From the NCBI RefSeq assembly GCF_024679095.1, contig NC_066534.1:18709367-18773366 (forward strand): DNA of 64,000 nucleotides, in the 5' to 3' direction. The DNA comes from Eriocheir sinensis (Eukaryota; Arthropoda; Malacostraca; Decapoda; Varunidae). This document shows, one piece after another, positions 12,573 through 26,399 of this stretch (position 1 is its first letter; each line of letters starts with the position of its first letter). Made by a program: the position numbers and the translations under genes. The notes under the pieces are model-generated. The model saw only the letters and a list, made by a program, of their open reading frames with translations. It was not told the DNA's origin and did not search any database.

Positions 12573-13708
12573 GTGGCGGGGCCGTCGAGGGGCGTCGGCC
12601 GCTCAGGGCTTGGGAGGCCCCGCGCGTGGGCAGCGAGGCCGTGTGGGGGCGTGTGGGGCACAAGCGGTGCCCGGCCGGCCCTGTGAGGGCCCATAGTGCT
12701 CACGCCGCCGCGCTGTGCTTCAGATGCTTCGTGACCGTGAGTGTGCGGCGCTAAACCGTGAGTGTCGCGTGTGAGTGTGTGCGAGTGTCGCGCGGTGATG
12801 GCGTGGCCGCGGCCGCCCGCCCTGTGAGTTACTTGTGCTGCACGTGACGCTGAGCCATGGCGGAGGGCGAAGACGCCCCGGGTCAGGGGCCGGGCTACCC
12901 GCGGCCCTTCTCCAGCGTGATCCAGCCCTCGCCCTTCACCCACGAGCGCAACATGGCCGCCCACAGACTCTCGGACTCCAGGTTTTTCTTCTCCGAGCGG
13001 CGGCTGTCGCAGCTCTTCAACGTGGACGCCTGGACGGAGGAAGGTGATGAGCCGCGCAACGACTTTGCCGATGAAGTTGGCACGGGCCACGAGCCGCCCC
13101 CTGAGCCCGCCCCCCGTGCCTCCTACTGCCCCCCCTCCCCCGGCACCCCAGGGGACCAAGGCTCCCACGGCTCGGACCCCCACTACACCCCCAGCCTGCG
13201 TGAGTCGTCCCTCTTCTCCACCCTGGGCTCGGCGTGCCACCACGACCCTAGGTTCTCGGCCGAGGTGGCCCTGGACATGGCCCGTCTCTCCACCATCAGC
13301 GGCGGCTCAGCGCGCTTCAGCTCCGGCCGCCTGGATGACGATGACGAGGACGAGGACACGTACGGCGGCGGCAACAACGGCGACGTGACGCCCACGCCGG
13401 GCTCGCCGGGGTCGTGCCGCAGCTCCCGCAAGCTGTCGTCCCGCTACTCCCAGATGTCCACCCTGGCGGACTCTCTGGCGTCCTCGGGGCCGCGCTCGTC
13501 CCTGCCCTCCGTGCTGTCTGACCTGGCCGGGGAGGTGGACGGCGTTGCGGACCTGCTCACGGACGACGACGAGGGGTTGGGGCCGGGGCCGCGGGTGTGG
13601 GGCGGCGAGGAGGTGGTCAACTGGCAGGAGCGGTGCCTCGAGCTGGAGCTGTCCCTGCAGCGCTTCAGGGACCAGGCCGGCAAGATCAGGGAGCTGCTGC
13701 GTGAGAAG
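12573..13708 (+). CDS. First coding exon (5' UTR 12573-12856, CDS 12857-13708) of an unrecognised coiled-coil protein
   Basis: The ATG at 12857 has a purine at -3 and G at +4, and an in-frame TGA lies only two codons upstream, so this start is well fixed. The frame runs 284 codons and stops exactly at AAG|GTGAGT (13708/13709), a phase-0 donor. The protein starts MAEGEDAPGQG. It has a basic/aromatic stretch near residues 35-60 (RFFFSERRLSQLFNVDAW), a Pro-rich part at about 75-105, an acidic run at 160-167, a Ser-rich segment at about 185-225 (SSRKLSSRYSQMSTLADSLA), and from 255 to 284 a heptad-like helix (NWQERCLELELSLQRFRDQA...) that is cut by the splice site and probably continues as coiled coil. 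Third codon positions are strongly G/C and there is no simple-repeat character, unlike the other open frames in the window. A scaffold or cytoskeletal role would be a guess; I do not recognise the family. No further coding exon is visible to the right, so the rest of the gene lies beyond the window. Confidence 0.85.
12724..12774 (+). other. Upstream ORF 1 in the 5' UTR (16 codons)
   Basis: ATG at 12724 in weak context, closing with TGA at 12772-12774. It lies entirely inside the proposed 5' UTR. It matters only if the transcript starts upstream of it. Confidence 0.4.
12798..12827 (+). other. Upstream ORF 2 in the 5' UTR (9 codons, strong context)
   Basis: ATG at 12798 with G at -3 and G at +4, a context as good as that of the main start. 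It ends at TGA 12825-12827, 29 bases before the main ATG, which is a spacing that could reduce main-frame initiation. Confidence 0.45.
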
Positions 13709-13739
<31 letters not shown>

Positions 13740-13741
13740 TT
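13709..13741 (+). promoter_or_regulatory. 5' splice donor running directly into a (GT)n microsatellite
   Basis: AAG|GTGAGT is a near-perfect donor, and bases from about 13713 to 13740 are uninterrupted GT. The intron therefore begins with a GT repeat. Length variation here would sit immediately inside the splice site. Confidence 0.8.
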
Positions 13742-14461
13742 GCTATTTTCGACTGTGTCGGGGCACCTGCCAGGGCCACCGCGAGACTTGGAGACACGGG
13801 CGCCGCCAGACAGTCTCGCGGCGGCCTCAGCGCCTCGCCAGCGCCGTGCCGTGGCGGCATCTCGCCATAACTCCCTCGCGGTGGCTCGTAGCCTCCCGCG
13901 GCGGCACGGCGATCACGAGGCGTCGGATAAAACCTTTATGGCGAGAGTCTCGTAAATCCTGGCCAGACATTTCCCAGAATATTGCATCAGCGGCGTGTTG
14001 GCGGCGGGGGGGCCGGCGGGGCCGCCGGGGCTGCCGGGCCCCGCCGCCGCTCCCGTAATGAATAAGTGAACGCCGACGGTAAATATTCCCACCGAGCGCC
14101 GCCGCCCCGGGCGTGTTTACATGTTTACTAATTACCCGCACAAAAGTGGCCGCGGCTTTACATCAGGAGTCTGGCTTTCAGGCAACTGCCGATTTTTCCC
14201 GCAAACCGGAAAGCCAATAAGCCGCAGGACGCTCGGCTGGACGCAGTAAAAGAGAATCGTTTTGCTTACGTATTCTTCTCATGGCGGACGGAATGTTGCC
14301 TCATAAAGAGTGCCGTCCTGTGGCCGCCGGATGGACGGGCTATGGTGGTGGCGGGCTGGCTGGCCACAGCGGCAGGGGAGCCGTGATTATGCTGTGTGTG
14401 TTTGTGTGTGTGGAGGGTGAGGGGGTCCTTGTATGACGGACATCATCATTCTCGGGCTCTG

Positions 14462-14494
<33 letters not shown>

Positions 14495-15145
14495 GACAAC
14501 AATTGCCTTGGCCGTCCATACAGTCAGTCGCCTCGTCCACTCGCCGCCCACCCGCCGCCTTCGTCTCTTCAGTCTTCACCTTCACCGCTCCCCTGGTGAC
14601 CTTACTCTCCTTATCTTCCAATGCCTCGTCAGGCTTACTCGGTGTTCTCTTCGCCGTCATGATAAAGTACGCGACAAAATTTACTTATTTCCACTTTCCT
14701 AATAGTCATCTACGAAAAAAAGAACGTATACATGTCACCGATACTGTAATTACTATCGCTGTCTCACTAAATTGACGAAAAGACCTTATAGAAAACATGT
14801 ATCTATGGAGAGAAAGGAGGAAGCAGAAGAGAGGAAAGGAGAATGGGATAAACCTTCAGACGAGAGGAGAATGGAGAAGAGAAAAGCACAGATAAATTAA
14901 GTAAGAGATGAGAAGAGAGATGAAAGGAGAGTAGAGGAGAGAAGAGGATAACAAGTTGAAGAAGAGGAATAGAGTATTAAAGAGCGATAAGGAAAAGAAG
15001 AGTAAAGGGGAAAGGAGGAGATCTCATTAAGACGAAGAGTAGAGAAAAAGTGAGTAGAAGAGAGATAAGAGAAAAAACAGAGGAGAGAGAAAAAAAAAAC
15101 CCAATGCGAAAGAGGAGAGAAAGTAGAAGAGAAATAAGAGGAAAG

Positions 15146-15150
<5 letters not shown>
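13742..15150. other. Start of the presumed first intron: GC-rich, then AT-balanced, then AG-rich
   Basis: 13742-14320 GC-rich and non-repetitive; (CA) 14463-14492; 14500-14790 unique; 14800-15150 AG-rich. No exon seen. Confidence 0.6.
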
Positions 15151-15152
<2 letters not shown>

Positions 15153-15191
<39 letters not shown>

Positions 15192-15310
15192 TTGGTAATA
15201 ATTAAAAAGACTAACTCGGCCTTTCATTATAATTATTAAGCTTAAAAAAACAAAGATACAACCGCGTGTGTGGAAGATTGCGCTTGAATATTCACTACCA
15301 GGGGGCGTCC

Positions 15311-15347
<37 letters not shown>

Positions 15348-15490
15348 GGTCACCTGCGGCTGCCAATTAATTACCTGCAGCGCTCAAGGTGTGACTCGGT
15401 GATAAGGGGGGAGGAGGAGGAGGAGGAGGAGGAGGAGGAGGAGATAAGCACGCCAAAGCAACCAGTGTAAAGATAATTGAAATGTGTTGT

Positions 15491-15529
<39 letters not shown>

Positions 15530-15632
15530 GGAGGAGGAGGAGGAGGAGGAGGAGGAGGAGGAAGAAGAAGAGGAAGAAGAAGAAAAAGAAGTTAGAGGAA
15601 TAATGATAATAATAACAATAAAACAAACAACA

Positions 15633-15673
<41 letters not shown>

Positions 15674-15675
15674 CT
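15153..15675 (+). repeat. (GA), (CT), (GGA), (GAT), (GGA), (AAT) arrays
   Basis: (GA) 15153-15189, (CT) 15312-15346, (GGA) 15410-15442, (GAT) 15488-15527, (GGA) 15528-15562, (AAT) 15632-15672. The spacers 15190-15310 and 15347-15400 are complex. Confidence 0.95.
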
Positions 15676-16497
15676 CTGACACCTCAGGCTTACGCATCTA
15701 CGCCTCACACGGCTTCTATCTGACCTGACCTTGACCTCGTGACCTCTCCGCCTTAAGGCCTCACCACCACCTGAATCACATTGTATCTTCACCCTTATCA
15801 TCTGACTCCCCACGAGCCATACGAGTCACATTTCCTGGTCATGTTGTTCTTACCTGTATTCTCTTTACCTGTACTAATTGACTTCTTATTTACCATTTTT
15901 CCTTCTATTATTGTGTGATCTATTATATATACAGGTTCTTTTTTTTTCTGTAGTTAATTCGTTTCAGGGTTTAATTTCCTTTCTCTCTCTTTTGTTGTTT
16001 GGTATGTTTCTTGTTTTCCTTCTTTTTTTTGTCTTTTTTTTCCTCAGTGTGATTAAAATACGTTTCCATGATCTCGTTCTTTTCCTCTTGCGTGGTTAAT
16101 AAATCAATATCTTCGTTTCCAGTCTAATATATTTCTACTATTGGTGTGGTTAAAAATGTCTCATATTTACTTTATTTACTCATGACTAAATCAATATCTT
16201 CGTTTCCAGTCTAATGTTTTCTTCTATTGGTGCGATTAACACATTTCCAGATTCACTATTTTCTTTCTTTTTGTATGTTGTGGTCTGATACTTTTCCAGG
16301 TTTATATTTCAGTGTATTTCTTTCAGGCAGTATGTTTTGTATTATATGCCTTTTCTTGTATTGCTTATTTGTATTGATGCGTAATACATATCCAATGCCT
16401 CGGGTCTAATGTGTTCCCCTTCTCTCCAACATTCTAGCATATAAGGGGAAAGGTATGTGAAGAGTAACGTTTCTCAGTGCTTTTTAGTATTTATCTG
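15676..16497. other. T-rich unique sequence
   Basis: A 40-50 bp segment (AAATCAATATCTTCGTTTCC) is duplicated at about 16101 and 16190. No gene seen. Confidence 0.6.
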
Positions 16498-16790
16498 TCA
16501 CGCACGCACTCACTCACGCTCTCACGCTCTCTGTTATACCTGGCCACGTGCTGCTCAGGCCTCACGCTGCAAGACACTTCTATACACACACAAGGCACTC
16601 ACTCACGCTCTCACGCTCTCTGTTATACCTGGTCACGTGCTGCTCAGGCCTCACGCTGCAAGACACTTCTATACACACACAAGGCACTCACTCACGCTCT
16701 CACGCACTTTACTATACCTGGCCACGTGCTGCTCAGGCCTCACGCTGCTGGACACACCTTTACACACACTAACACACACCCGCGCACTCA
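16498..16790 (+). repeat. 89 bp tandem repeat, three units
   Basis: TATACCTGG(C/T)CACGTGCTGC begins at 16535, 16624 and 16713, exactly 89 apart. Each unit includes CTCAGGCCTCACGCTGCAAG and a short CACACACA run. Confidence 0.95.
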
Positions 16791-17939
16791 CACTCCTACA
16801 CCTGTTGATCGGTACATTCTACACACCTGTATTTGCACACCTGTTGGTTAGGACACCTTAACACATCCTTACACACACCTGTTGACTGGTTTATCTTTTA
16901 CACACGTGCTTGGATTCTTACACCTGTATATTTAGTCTATGTACACCTTCCCTTACATCCTAACAAGACATTTCATTACACTATTATCATTTGTTATTAC
17001 CCTTTATTTACTCTTATTATGTTTTACTCTGCATATTTTTTTTTTATTGACAAGAGTATGCAATTAATTACTTCACTATGTTCTTGAATATATGGGAACT
17101 GTCTTGGTATAGATTACTCACGTGCTAGCAAAATACATCTAATAGCACTGACGTGAGCACTGTTATTGTTTTATGTATACCGTATATGTGTCATGACGTT
17201 AAACTTGCACCTTATCATAGTAGTCTTGGTCATGTTGTATAAATGTTCTGTGTTATTATTACAATCATCATCATCATCATTATTGTTAGCATGTATCGTT
17301 TCACAGCAAGGCAAACGTTAGTCATCTCTCAAACGTTTCCATTCGTTCCTCTGTGGTGTTTCTTGTTCCCAGTCTCGATATAAACGTTCCTTAGACTTCT
17401 TGGGTCCTTATAGTGGAAGATTTCAGAGCAAGCACATCTACATTTAATAAGACTTTCGTAGAGCCAGACTTAATATTTGAATGGGTAGTTTTATGAGCCT
17501 GGTGATGGTTTGACAAGACTTCTGCACCATGAATGTGAAAAAAGGTACTCATTAGAACCCGACTAATCTCCTTCCTTTGTGGCCTTTGGAGATATTTGTT
17601 GTGAGAGGCGAAAGCGTCTGAGAATGTGATAAGCTGAACGGCCCGGCCCTTCTCTCCTTCGACCATTGCTTTCTGTGAGTTGCTTCCTAGTCTGTCACGG
17701 TCTCTGTTCATCTGCTCTGTCCCCTCTCTCCTATATCATCTGTCCCGAACATTGGCATTTCTTACTTGATGTATTTATCGTATATTTATGTTTTGTGGAT
17801 GAATTTAAGTTTACCTTTGTGTGTGTGTGGTGGTGTGGGGGGGGGGGGGGGTAAATATACTTAAATTAAGCAGTATATATTGTTTTTTTTATTCACAGGG
17901 TAATCTTATTTTCACGTTATAGAAATAGCATTAATCTTG

Positions 17940-18003
<64 letters not shown>
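16791..18003. other. Mostly unique sequence with poly-G and (CA)31
   Basis: Contains the 17.4 kb dispersed repeat, a G run at about 17837-17851 and (CA) 17943-18003. No splice-bounded coding frame. Confidence 0.7.
17391..17600 (+). repeat. Unnamed dispersed repeat, single copy
   Basis: AATAAGACTTTCGTAGAG, GGGTAGTTTTATGAGCCTGG, CTGCACCATGAATGTG and CTCCTTCCTTTGTGGCC appear in the same order as in the 117 bp tandem family at 22.3 kb. The open frame crossing it on the minus strand is not considered a gene. Confidence 0.8.
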
Positions 18004-18974
<971 letters not shown>

Positions 18975-19680
18975 GCAGTCATACCCTAACCCCTGCCAAC
19001 CCCTGCCAATCTTTCTTTCCCTGCCAACCCTTCATTTTTGGCCAACTCTTACCCCTGTCAGTCCTTCTTCCCCAGTCAATCCTTTCCCCTGTCAATCATT
19101 ACCCCTTACCCTGCCAACCTTTCTTACCCTGCCAACCCTTCATTCTTGGCCAACTCTTACACCTGCCAATCCTTCTTTCCCAGTCAATCCTTTCCCCTGC
19201 CAATCATTACCCCTTATCTTGCCAACCTTTCTTACCCTGCCAACCCTTCATCCTTTGTCAACGCTTACCCCTGTCAACCCTTCTTTCCCAGCCAATCCTT
19301 TCCCTTGCCAATCACTACCCCTTACCCTGCCAACCTTTCTTACCCTGCCAACCTTTACCCCTGACAACCCTTACCCCTGCCAACCCTTCTTTTCCAGCCA
19401 ATCCTTTCCCCTGCCAACCTTTCTTCCCTTACCCTGCCAACCTTTCATCCTTTGTCAACGCTTACCCCTGCCAACTTTTCTTCCCTTACCCTGCCAACCC
19501 TTCATCCTCTGCCAACCCTTACCCCTGCCAACCCTTCTTTCCCAGCCAATCCTTTCCCCTGTCAGTCACTACCCCTTAACCTGCCAACCCTTCTTCCCTT
19601 ACCCTGCCAACCCCTTCCACTTCCTCTGCCAACCCCTTCCCCTTCCCCTGCCATGTCCTGCCCCTTCCCCTGCCGCCTTC
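18975..19680 (+). repeat. C-rich minisatellite with higher-order structure
   Basis: The core CCCTGCCAACC recurs dozens of times, embedded in a larger unit (CTTTCCCAGYCAATCCTTTC, TTACCCTGCCAACC, CTTCATYCTT) of roughly 110-120 bp. Long open frames through it are not genes. Confidence 0.85.
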
Positions 19681-21122
<1,442 letters not shown>

Positions 21123-21215
21123 CGTCTCATAAAAGCTGGAGGCAAACACGTTGCTGCATAAATCTGTTTTGAGTGTGTGATGGCAGAGAGGCGGAAGTTT
21201 AAATTGAGTTAGGCC

Positions 21216-21283
<68 letters not shown>

Positions 21284-21525
21284 GGTCTGTTTTGCTTTTC
21301 ATCTAGTGTGTTTATCTGTTATGAGCTATTGCCTGTGTGTGTGTGTGTGTGTGTGTTAATCGAGATCGTGATATGCAGAATCCTGTGTGTGTGTCTTAAT
21401 AAGATAAACACACATAGACTCACGCACACACATTCTTCTGTACATACATGCACGCACACACGCACACACGCACATTAACATACAGCAAGTCATGGACATA
21501 GTTAAGTCGTCAAATTTAACCTTTG

Positions 21526-21580
<55 letters not shown>

Positions 21581-22229
21581 TCCTGTACATTCATATATAT
21601 AAACATTGGTCTTCTTGTCTTTTAAATATTCGACAAACAAATGGAAAATAATCACCATGAATATTAGAAAACCACGAAGAATGAAGTTATTATATATATG
21701 AAGACATTTCTATAACATTTACCTAACCAGACTTAATAAGCTTTTCAGTACATTCCCCGTCACAACCCATCGCCCGTATCACAAGCTCTCCCTTCCCCGG
21801 CCATTCCCTCCCTCGCGGTCAGCCCCTCCAACCCTATCAGTGTGTCAGGCAGGCCCCGCTCCCTACAAACTTTTTTATGAACCTCTTTTTGCGGGTTAAT
21901 GGCTACGTCCAACACATTAGTTTCCTCGGTTAGTTAGGTTATGGGGCTATTGTATGCTGAGAGAAAATTAGTGAGTGAAATGTGTGGAATTCTACGGAGG
22001 CGCGGAAGTCATTTTAGAAACTGCCGTTGGTTTGTGAATTGATGATGAAGTACATTTGAACAGAGCGCTCATAGGTTGTCCATGAAGATGTTGGGTGATT
22101 CATATTATTAATCCCTGTTTTTTGTGTATCTATAACAAAATCACTCCTAAACATCCCTTCCCTTCGAATAATATTATGTATTATTTGAACGAAAGTCATT
22201 GCAAATTGTCTCAACACTTTGTAGCGCGA
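21123..22229. other. Islands with (GT)33 and (CA)27
   Basis: (GT) 21217-21282 and 21332-21356, (CA) 21526-21579. 21124-21216 and 21580-22229 are non-repetitive, no gene seen. Confidence 0.8.
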
Positions 22230-22645
22230 CTGTACATATTCTTAAACATCTCGAGGCTCGCACATTCACAATTGATTAGACTTTCGGAGAGGTTATGTCA
22301 GTATTTCAGTGGGTAGTTTTACGAGCTTAGTAATAGTTTGATGATTCCTCTGGACCATGAACGTTAAAATCACTCATGAAACCCACGATCGATAAGACTT
22401 TCGTAGAGGTTATGTCAGTATTTCAGTGGGTAGTTTTACGAGCTTAGTAATAGTTTAATGATTCCTCTGGACCATGAACGTTAAAATGACTCATGAAACC
22501 CACCATCGATAAGACTTTCGTAGAAGTTATGTCAGTATTTCAGTGGGTAGTTTTATGAGCTTAGTAATAGTTTAATGATTCCTCTGCACCATGAACGTTA
22601 AAATCACTCATGAACACTCAAGTAACCTCCTTTGTGGGTTACAAT
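22230..22645 (+). repeat. 117 bp tandem triplet of the unnamed dispersed repeat
   Basis: GACTTTCG recurs at 22279, 22396 and 22513, exactly 117 apart. Each unit carries TCAGTATTTCAGTGGGTAG and GGACCATGAACGTTAAAAT or a near match. The last unit ends in CCTCCTTTGTGGGTTAC, the same terminus as the 17.4 kb copy, suggesting internal amplification of a dispersed element. Confidence 0.9.
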
Positions 22646-23120
22646 AATAAAAACAATAACAAAACAAACAGTAAACAAATATCGCACAATAACAAACCAC
22701 CCAGTCAATTTAGTACCAAAAAGAAAACTAACTAAGCCATTTTAGGAAACACTAAATAAAATCTAGAAAGAGTCACATGAGCCTCGTAAAAAAAAAAACC
22801 GTGTGTGGCGGCGTGTAAGGGCTCGTAACAGAAGGGTAAAAAAATGCTGTTAACTGTGTCTAAGGCCCCTAAAACTAGACACTTGTTGTAGATAGATAGA
22901 TAGATAGAGAGGTAGGTTGAGCAGGAGGAGAAGGGAAGGAAGAAGAGAGAGAGTGGAAGGAGACGAGAAGAGATATAGGAGAACATGGAGAGGAAGGAGA
23001 AATGAAGATAGGAGAGGGAGAGGAAAAGGAGACAGAGAAGGGATGGAGGAAAAGAGTGAGACGAAGGTTGAATAGAGATAGATAGATAGATAAATAGATA
23101 GATAGATAGACAGAGAGGAA

Positions 23121-23212
<92 letters not shown>

Positions 23213-23288
23213 GCACCAGAGATTACAGTGGAAATGAACGTATGTCTGTCCCTTTGTCTCCTCGCGGCCATTGTGGAGTGACCTTGAC

Positions 23289-23323
<35 letters not shown>

Positions 23324-23913
23324 GTTCCCTCCTTCTAACTTAGTTTTTGTCCTTTCTTCCCTCCCTTTCCTTGACATTTTCCTCCTCTTTTTTCTCCTTC
23401 ATCAGCCTCCTCCTCCTCCTCCTCCTCCTCTACTTCATCATTATTTTCCTTTCTTTTACTCTCATCCTCCATCTCGTATCTTTTTCCTCATTCTCTTCCT
23501 CTTTTTCGCCATCTCCCAATTTATCCTTTTTTTCCCATCTCCTCTTTCATCTCCAATTCTTTCTCCCCCTGTCTTCCATCTCTCCTCTCCTCTCTTCTCT
23601 TCCCTTGCCTCCTCCATATCTTATTTCTTTCATCTCCCTTTCGTCCTTTCTCTTCCTCTCTCTCCTCTTTCCTCCATACACATGTTTCTCAATTCTCTCT
23701 CTTCTCCCTCATTCTTCTCCCTCTCTTCCATTTCTTGCCCTCTGTTTCTTCTTCCTCTTTTTTTTCTTTGTTTTCTTCTCGTCTTCTCTTTCCTCTCTGT
23801 TTTCCTTTCCTCCTCCTCCTCCTCCTCCTCCTCCTTCAATTGATTACCTTAACATTCTAATTAGCGTGATTTATCGAGTCATATCCGCGAATGTGTTGCT
23901 TCCCTAATGTGCC

Positions 23914-23977
<64 letters not shown>

Positions 23978-24100
23978 AGAGAAGGGAAGATTAGAGAAAA
24001 CACAGACAGACATATATAATTAGTTGATAGATAGATAGATAGATAGATAGATAACTAGTTGGTGATCACGAGTCTAACACATAATCAGACCGTGGGTGGC

Positions 24101-24142
<42 letters not shown>

Positions 24143-24499
24143 TTGGGGACCCTTTCAAGAGGTGACGCGGCCTTCAAATTCTGCCTCGTAACCTCACACT
24201 AAGAACCTGCTCACCTTGGCGCCCCCCCCCTCCCACCTGCCCTGGGGAGGCGAACGCAGTGATACAGGTGAAAGATGATGAAATACGAAAGGATAGAAGG
24301 GAGAGGGAGCGGAAGAAGAAAGGAAGAGGAGGGCGAAGAATGTAAAAGATTGGGATATGTTTTGTGTATAATCCTGTTTGATAACGGGGCTGAAGTGTCG
24401 GCTCCTGCCCTTCGCTCCTCTCATTCCAGGGAGGGAGGGATATGAGAGGAGAGGAGAGGAGAGGAGAGGAGAGGAGAGGAGAGGAGAGGAGAGGAGAGG

Positions 24500-24573
<74 letters not shown>
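22646..24573. repeat. GATA, (CA)44, pyrimidine block, (GA), GGAGA pentamers
   Basis: (GATA) 22892-22907 and 23080-23112; (CA) 23121-23209; (GA) 23291-23321; CT-rich 23330-23835; (GA) 23916-23974; (GATA) 24031-24052; (GGAGA) 24447-24505 directly joined to (GA) 24506-24573. Confidence 0.95.
24062..24139 (+). mobile_element. 3' end of the same SINE family with (CA)n tail
   Basis: GATCACGAGTCTAACACATA then ATCAGACCGTGGGTGGCTTA corresponds to the end of the element at 40.71-40.75 kb. Here too it continues straight into (CA)19. Confidence 0.6.
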
Positions 24574-24578
<5 letters not shown>

Positions 24579-24850
24579 GGGGGGGTAAGGGAGGTTGAGG
24601 CTGTCAGCTAGAGTGCTTTTGAATTAATTAGCAATATAGTTTAGCGAAGGGAGCTGACGGGTGTTGAAAGAGGATGAGGGGGAGTAAAAGGGGGAAGGGG
24701 TGATGAAGGAGGGGTGAGGGGGAGTGAAGGGGGCTGACAGGTGTTGAAGGGGGTGAAGGTGTGTGAAGAGGGGAGGTGAAGGGGGTGATAATGGTTGGCG
24801 GGGGGCATTGTGGAGGCTGTGTGTTAATGCTTGAAGGATATTCGTTTTGA

Positions 24851-24985
24851 TATGTTTTATAGAGCAAAGGAGACAGTTCAAGGGCGTAAAGAAAAATATG
24901 TATATAAAAAAGAGCCCGCTACTTACTGCTCATGAATAGAGGTCAAAGGAGTGGCCGAAAAGAGAGGTCAATTTCGGGAGGAGGT
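24851..24985 (-). mobile_element. Dispersed LINE 3'-tail fragment, copy A
   Basis: Shares AGCAAAGGAGACAGTTCAAGG, AGCCCGCTACTTACTGCTC and the GTCAATTTCGGGAGGAGG end with the 3' UTR of the LINE at 48.4 kb, in the same orientation. It contains none of the coding part. Confidence 0.8.
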
Positions 24986-25013
24986 AATGGGAATGCCAGT
25001 AATAATAGTAATG

Positions 25014-25065
<52 letters not shown>

Positions 25066-26399
25066 TGATGACTGAGGTTAATAACGAAAGCAATAGTTCT
25101 TCTTTTTATTATTATTCATATTTTTCTTATTCTTGTTCTTCTTCTTCTTGTTCTTTATTCTTTCATCCCACCTTTTATTTCCCCCACTTTATCATATTTT
25201 ATTTTTCCATCTTTCTTTATCATCTAAAAAAACAAAAGTCCTTTATCCTAACCCCCCACCACCCAACCACAATCACCACCTCCACCACCACCCTTACCAC
25301 CACCATCACCACCTCCACCACCACCAGCGCCGCCGCCTCCGAGAAATCAAGAGTGCTTTGTGCCCTTAACTTTTCACTAATGAGCTGCATAAAACATTCT
25401 TCCGGGGAGTTTGTGCGCGAGAGGCGGCGGCGTAAGAGTCCGAGTTTGTGGTGGTGGTGGTGGTGGTGGTTGTGGTGAGTGCGTATATTAGTAGTAATGT
25501 TGGTTGGGGTGGTGTTGATCATGGGGCGTTGTGGTGGTGGTGGTGGTGGTGGTGGTGGTGGTGATGATGTTAATGCAAGCCAAGTGGAGTGGTGAAAGTG
25601 TGGAGAGAGAGAGAACCTCTCTCTCTCTCTCTCTCTCTCTCTCCCCATTCATCCCCTTCTTCTACCTCCTCCTGGCGTGGTCTGCAGCGCAAGATAATGG
25701 CGCCGAGACCTCTTGAGGGTTAATGGCGCCGACTTCTGGCCGGGAAAGGGGAAAAAAGGGGTAAAAAAGGGAAAAATATCGCCCTGTCCCCTCGTTTTAA
25801 GCCACTGGGGAACGAGAGGGAGGGGGAGAGGGGGGGAGGGAGCGTTTGAAAGAGAGAAGGAAAGGGGAAAGTGTGAGAGAGAATGGCAGAAAAGGGGACG
25901 AGAGAAAAGGGGAAGAGGAAGGAAAGGGTTGGGAGAGAATGGGAGAAAGGATCAGAAAGCGAGTGAGAGGGAAGAGAAGAGGAAGGAGGTGGAGGGAATA
26001 GGAGAGGAGAGAGAAAAGGGAGGAGGAGGAGGATTAGGAGGAGGCAAGGGAGGGGCGTTCAGAGTCTTAAAGGGAGAGGAAGAAAGGGGAAGGAAAGAGG
26101 ATGAGAGGGAATGGGAGAGAAGGAAGGGAAAGGAGTAAGAGAGAACGTTATAGAAGGGAGGTGAGAGGAAAACGAAGATGAAGGAATGGGGGTGAGAATG
26201 AAAAGGAAAAGAGAAAGGGGAAGAAGAAGAGGAGGAGGAGGAGGAGGAGGCTAGGGAGAGGGGCGTTCAGTTCAGGTTGCGATGGCGTGAATTCATTTCC
26301 TTTTTGTACATTGAAAAGTCCTTCGGTAATGGCCCCAAAACCTTCTATAATGGACCCAAATGGACTGTGTTTGCAGGCGTGTGTCACCCCCAAGTGCTT
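24986..26399. repeat. (AAT), (ACC), (GGT), facing GA/CT, and AG-rich block
   Basis: (AAT) 25003-25062; ACC-rich 25255-25330; (GGT) 25449-25476 and 25532-25562; (GA) 25603-25612 facing (CT) 25617-25642; GGGA-rich 25790-26260. 26270-26400 unique. Confidence 0.9.

Larger units (their letters stand above)
12080..14320. promoter_or_regulatory. CpG-rich island around the first coding exon; promoter candidate
   Basis: This is the only long GC-rich, CpG-dense stretch in an otherwise microsatellite-dominated window. It covers the proposed 5' UTR, the exon and the first 600 bases of the intron (including GCC/GGC-rich 13990-14050 and 14080-14160). No clear TATA box is seen. It also contains a GGA run at 12176-12200. 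A promoter role is inferred from position and composition. Confidence 0.5.

Noticed and set aside
12548..13243. 231-codon minus-strand frame across the coding exon
   Set aside because: Antisense shadow of a GC-rich exon; the + frame has a fixed start and exact donor.
17391..17711. 106-codon minus frame
   Set aside because: Lies over a dispersed repeat also present at 22.3 kb, where the frame is not kept.
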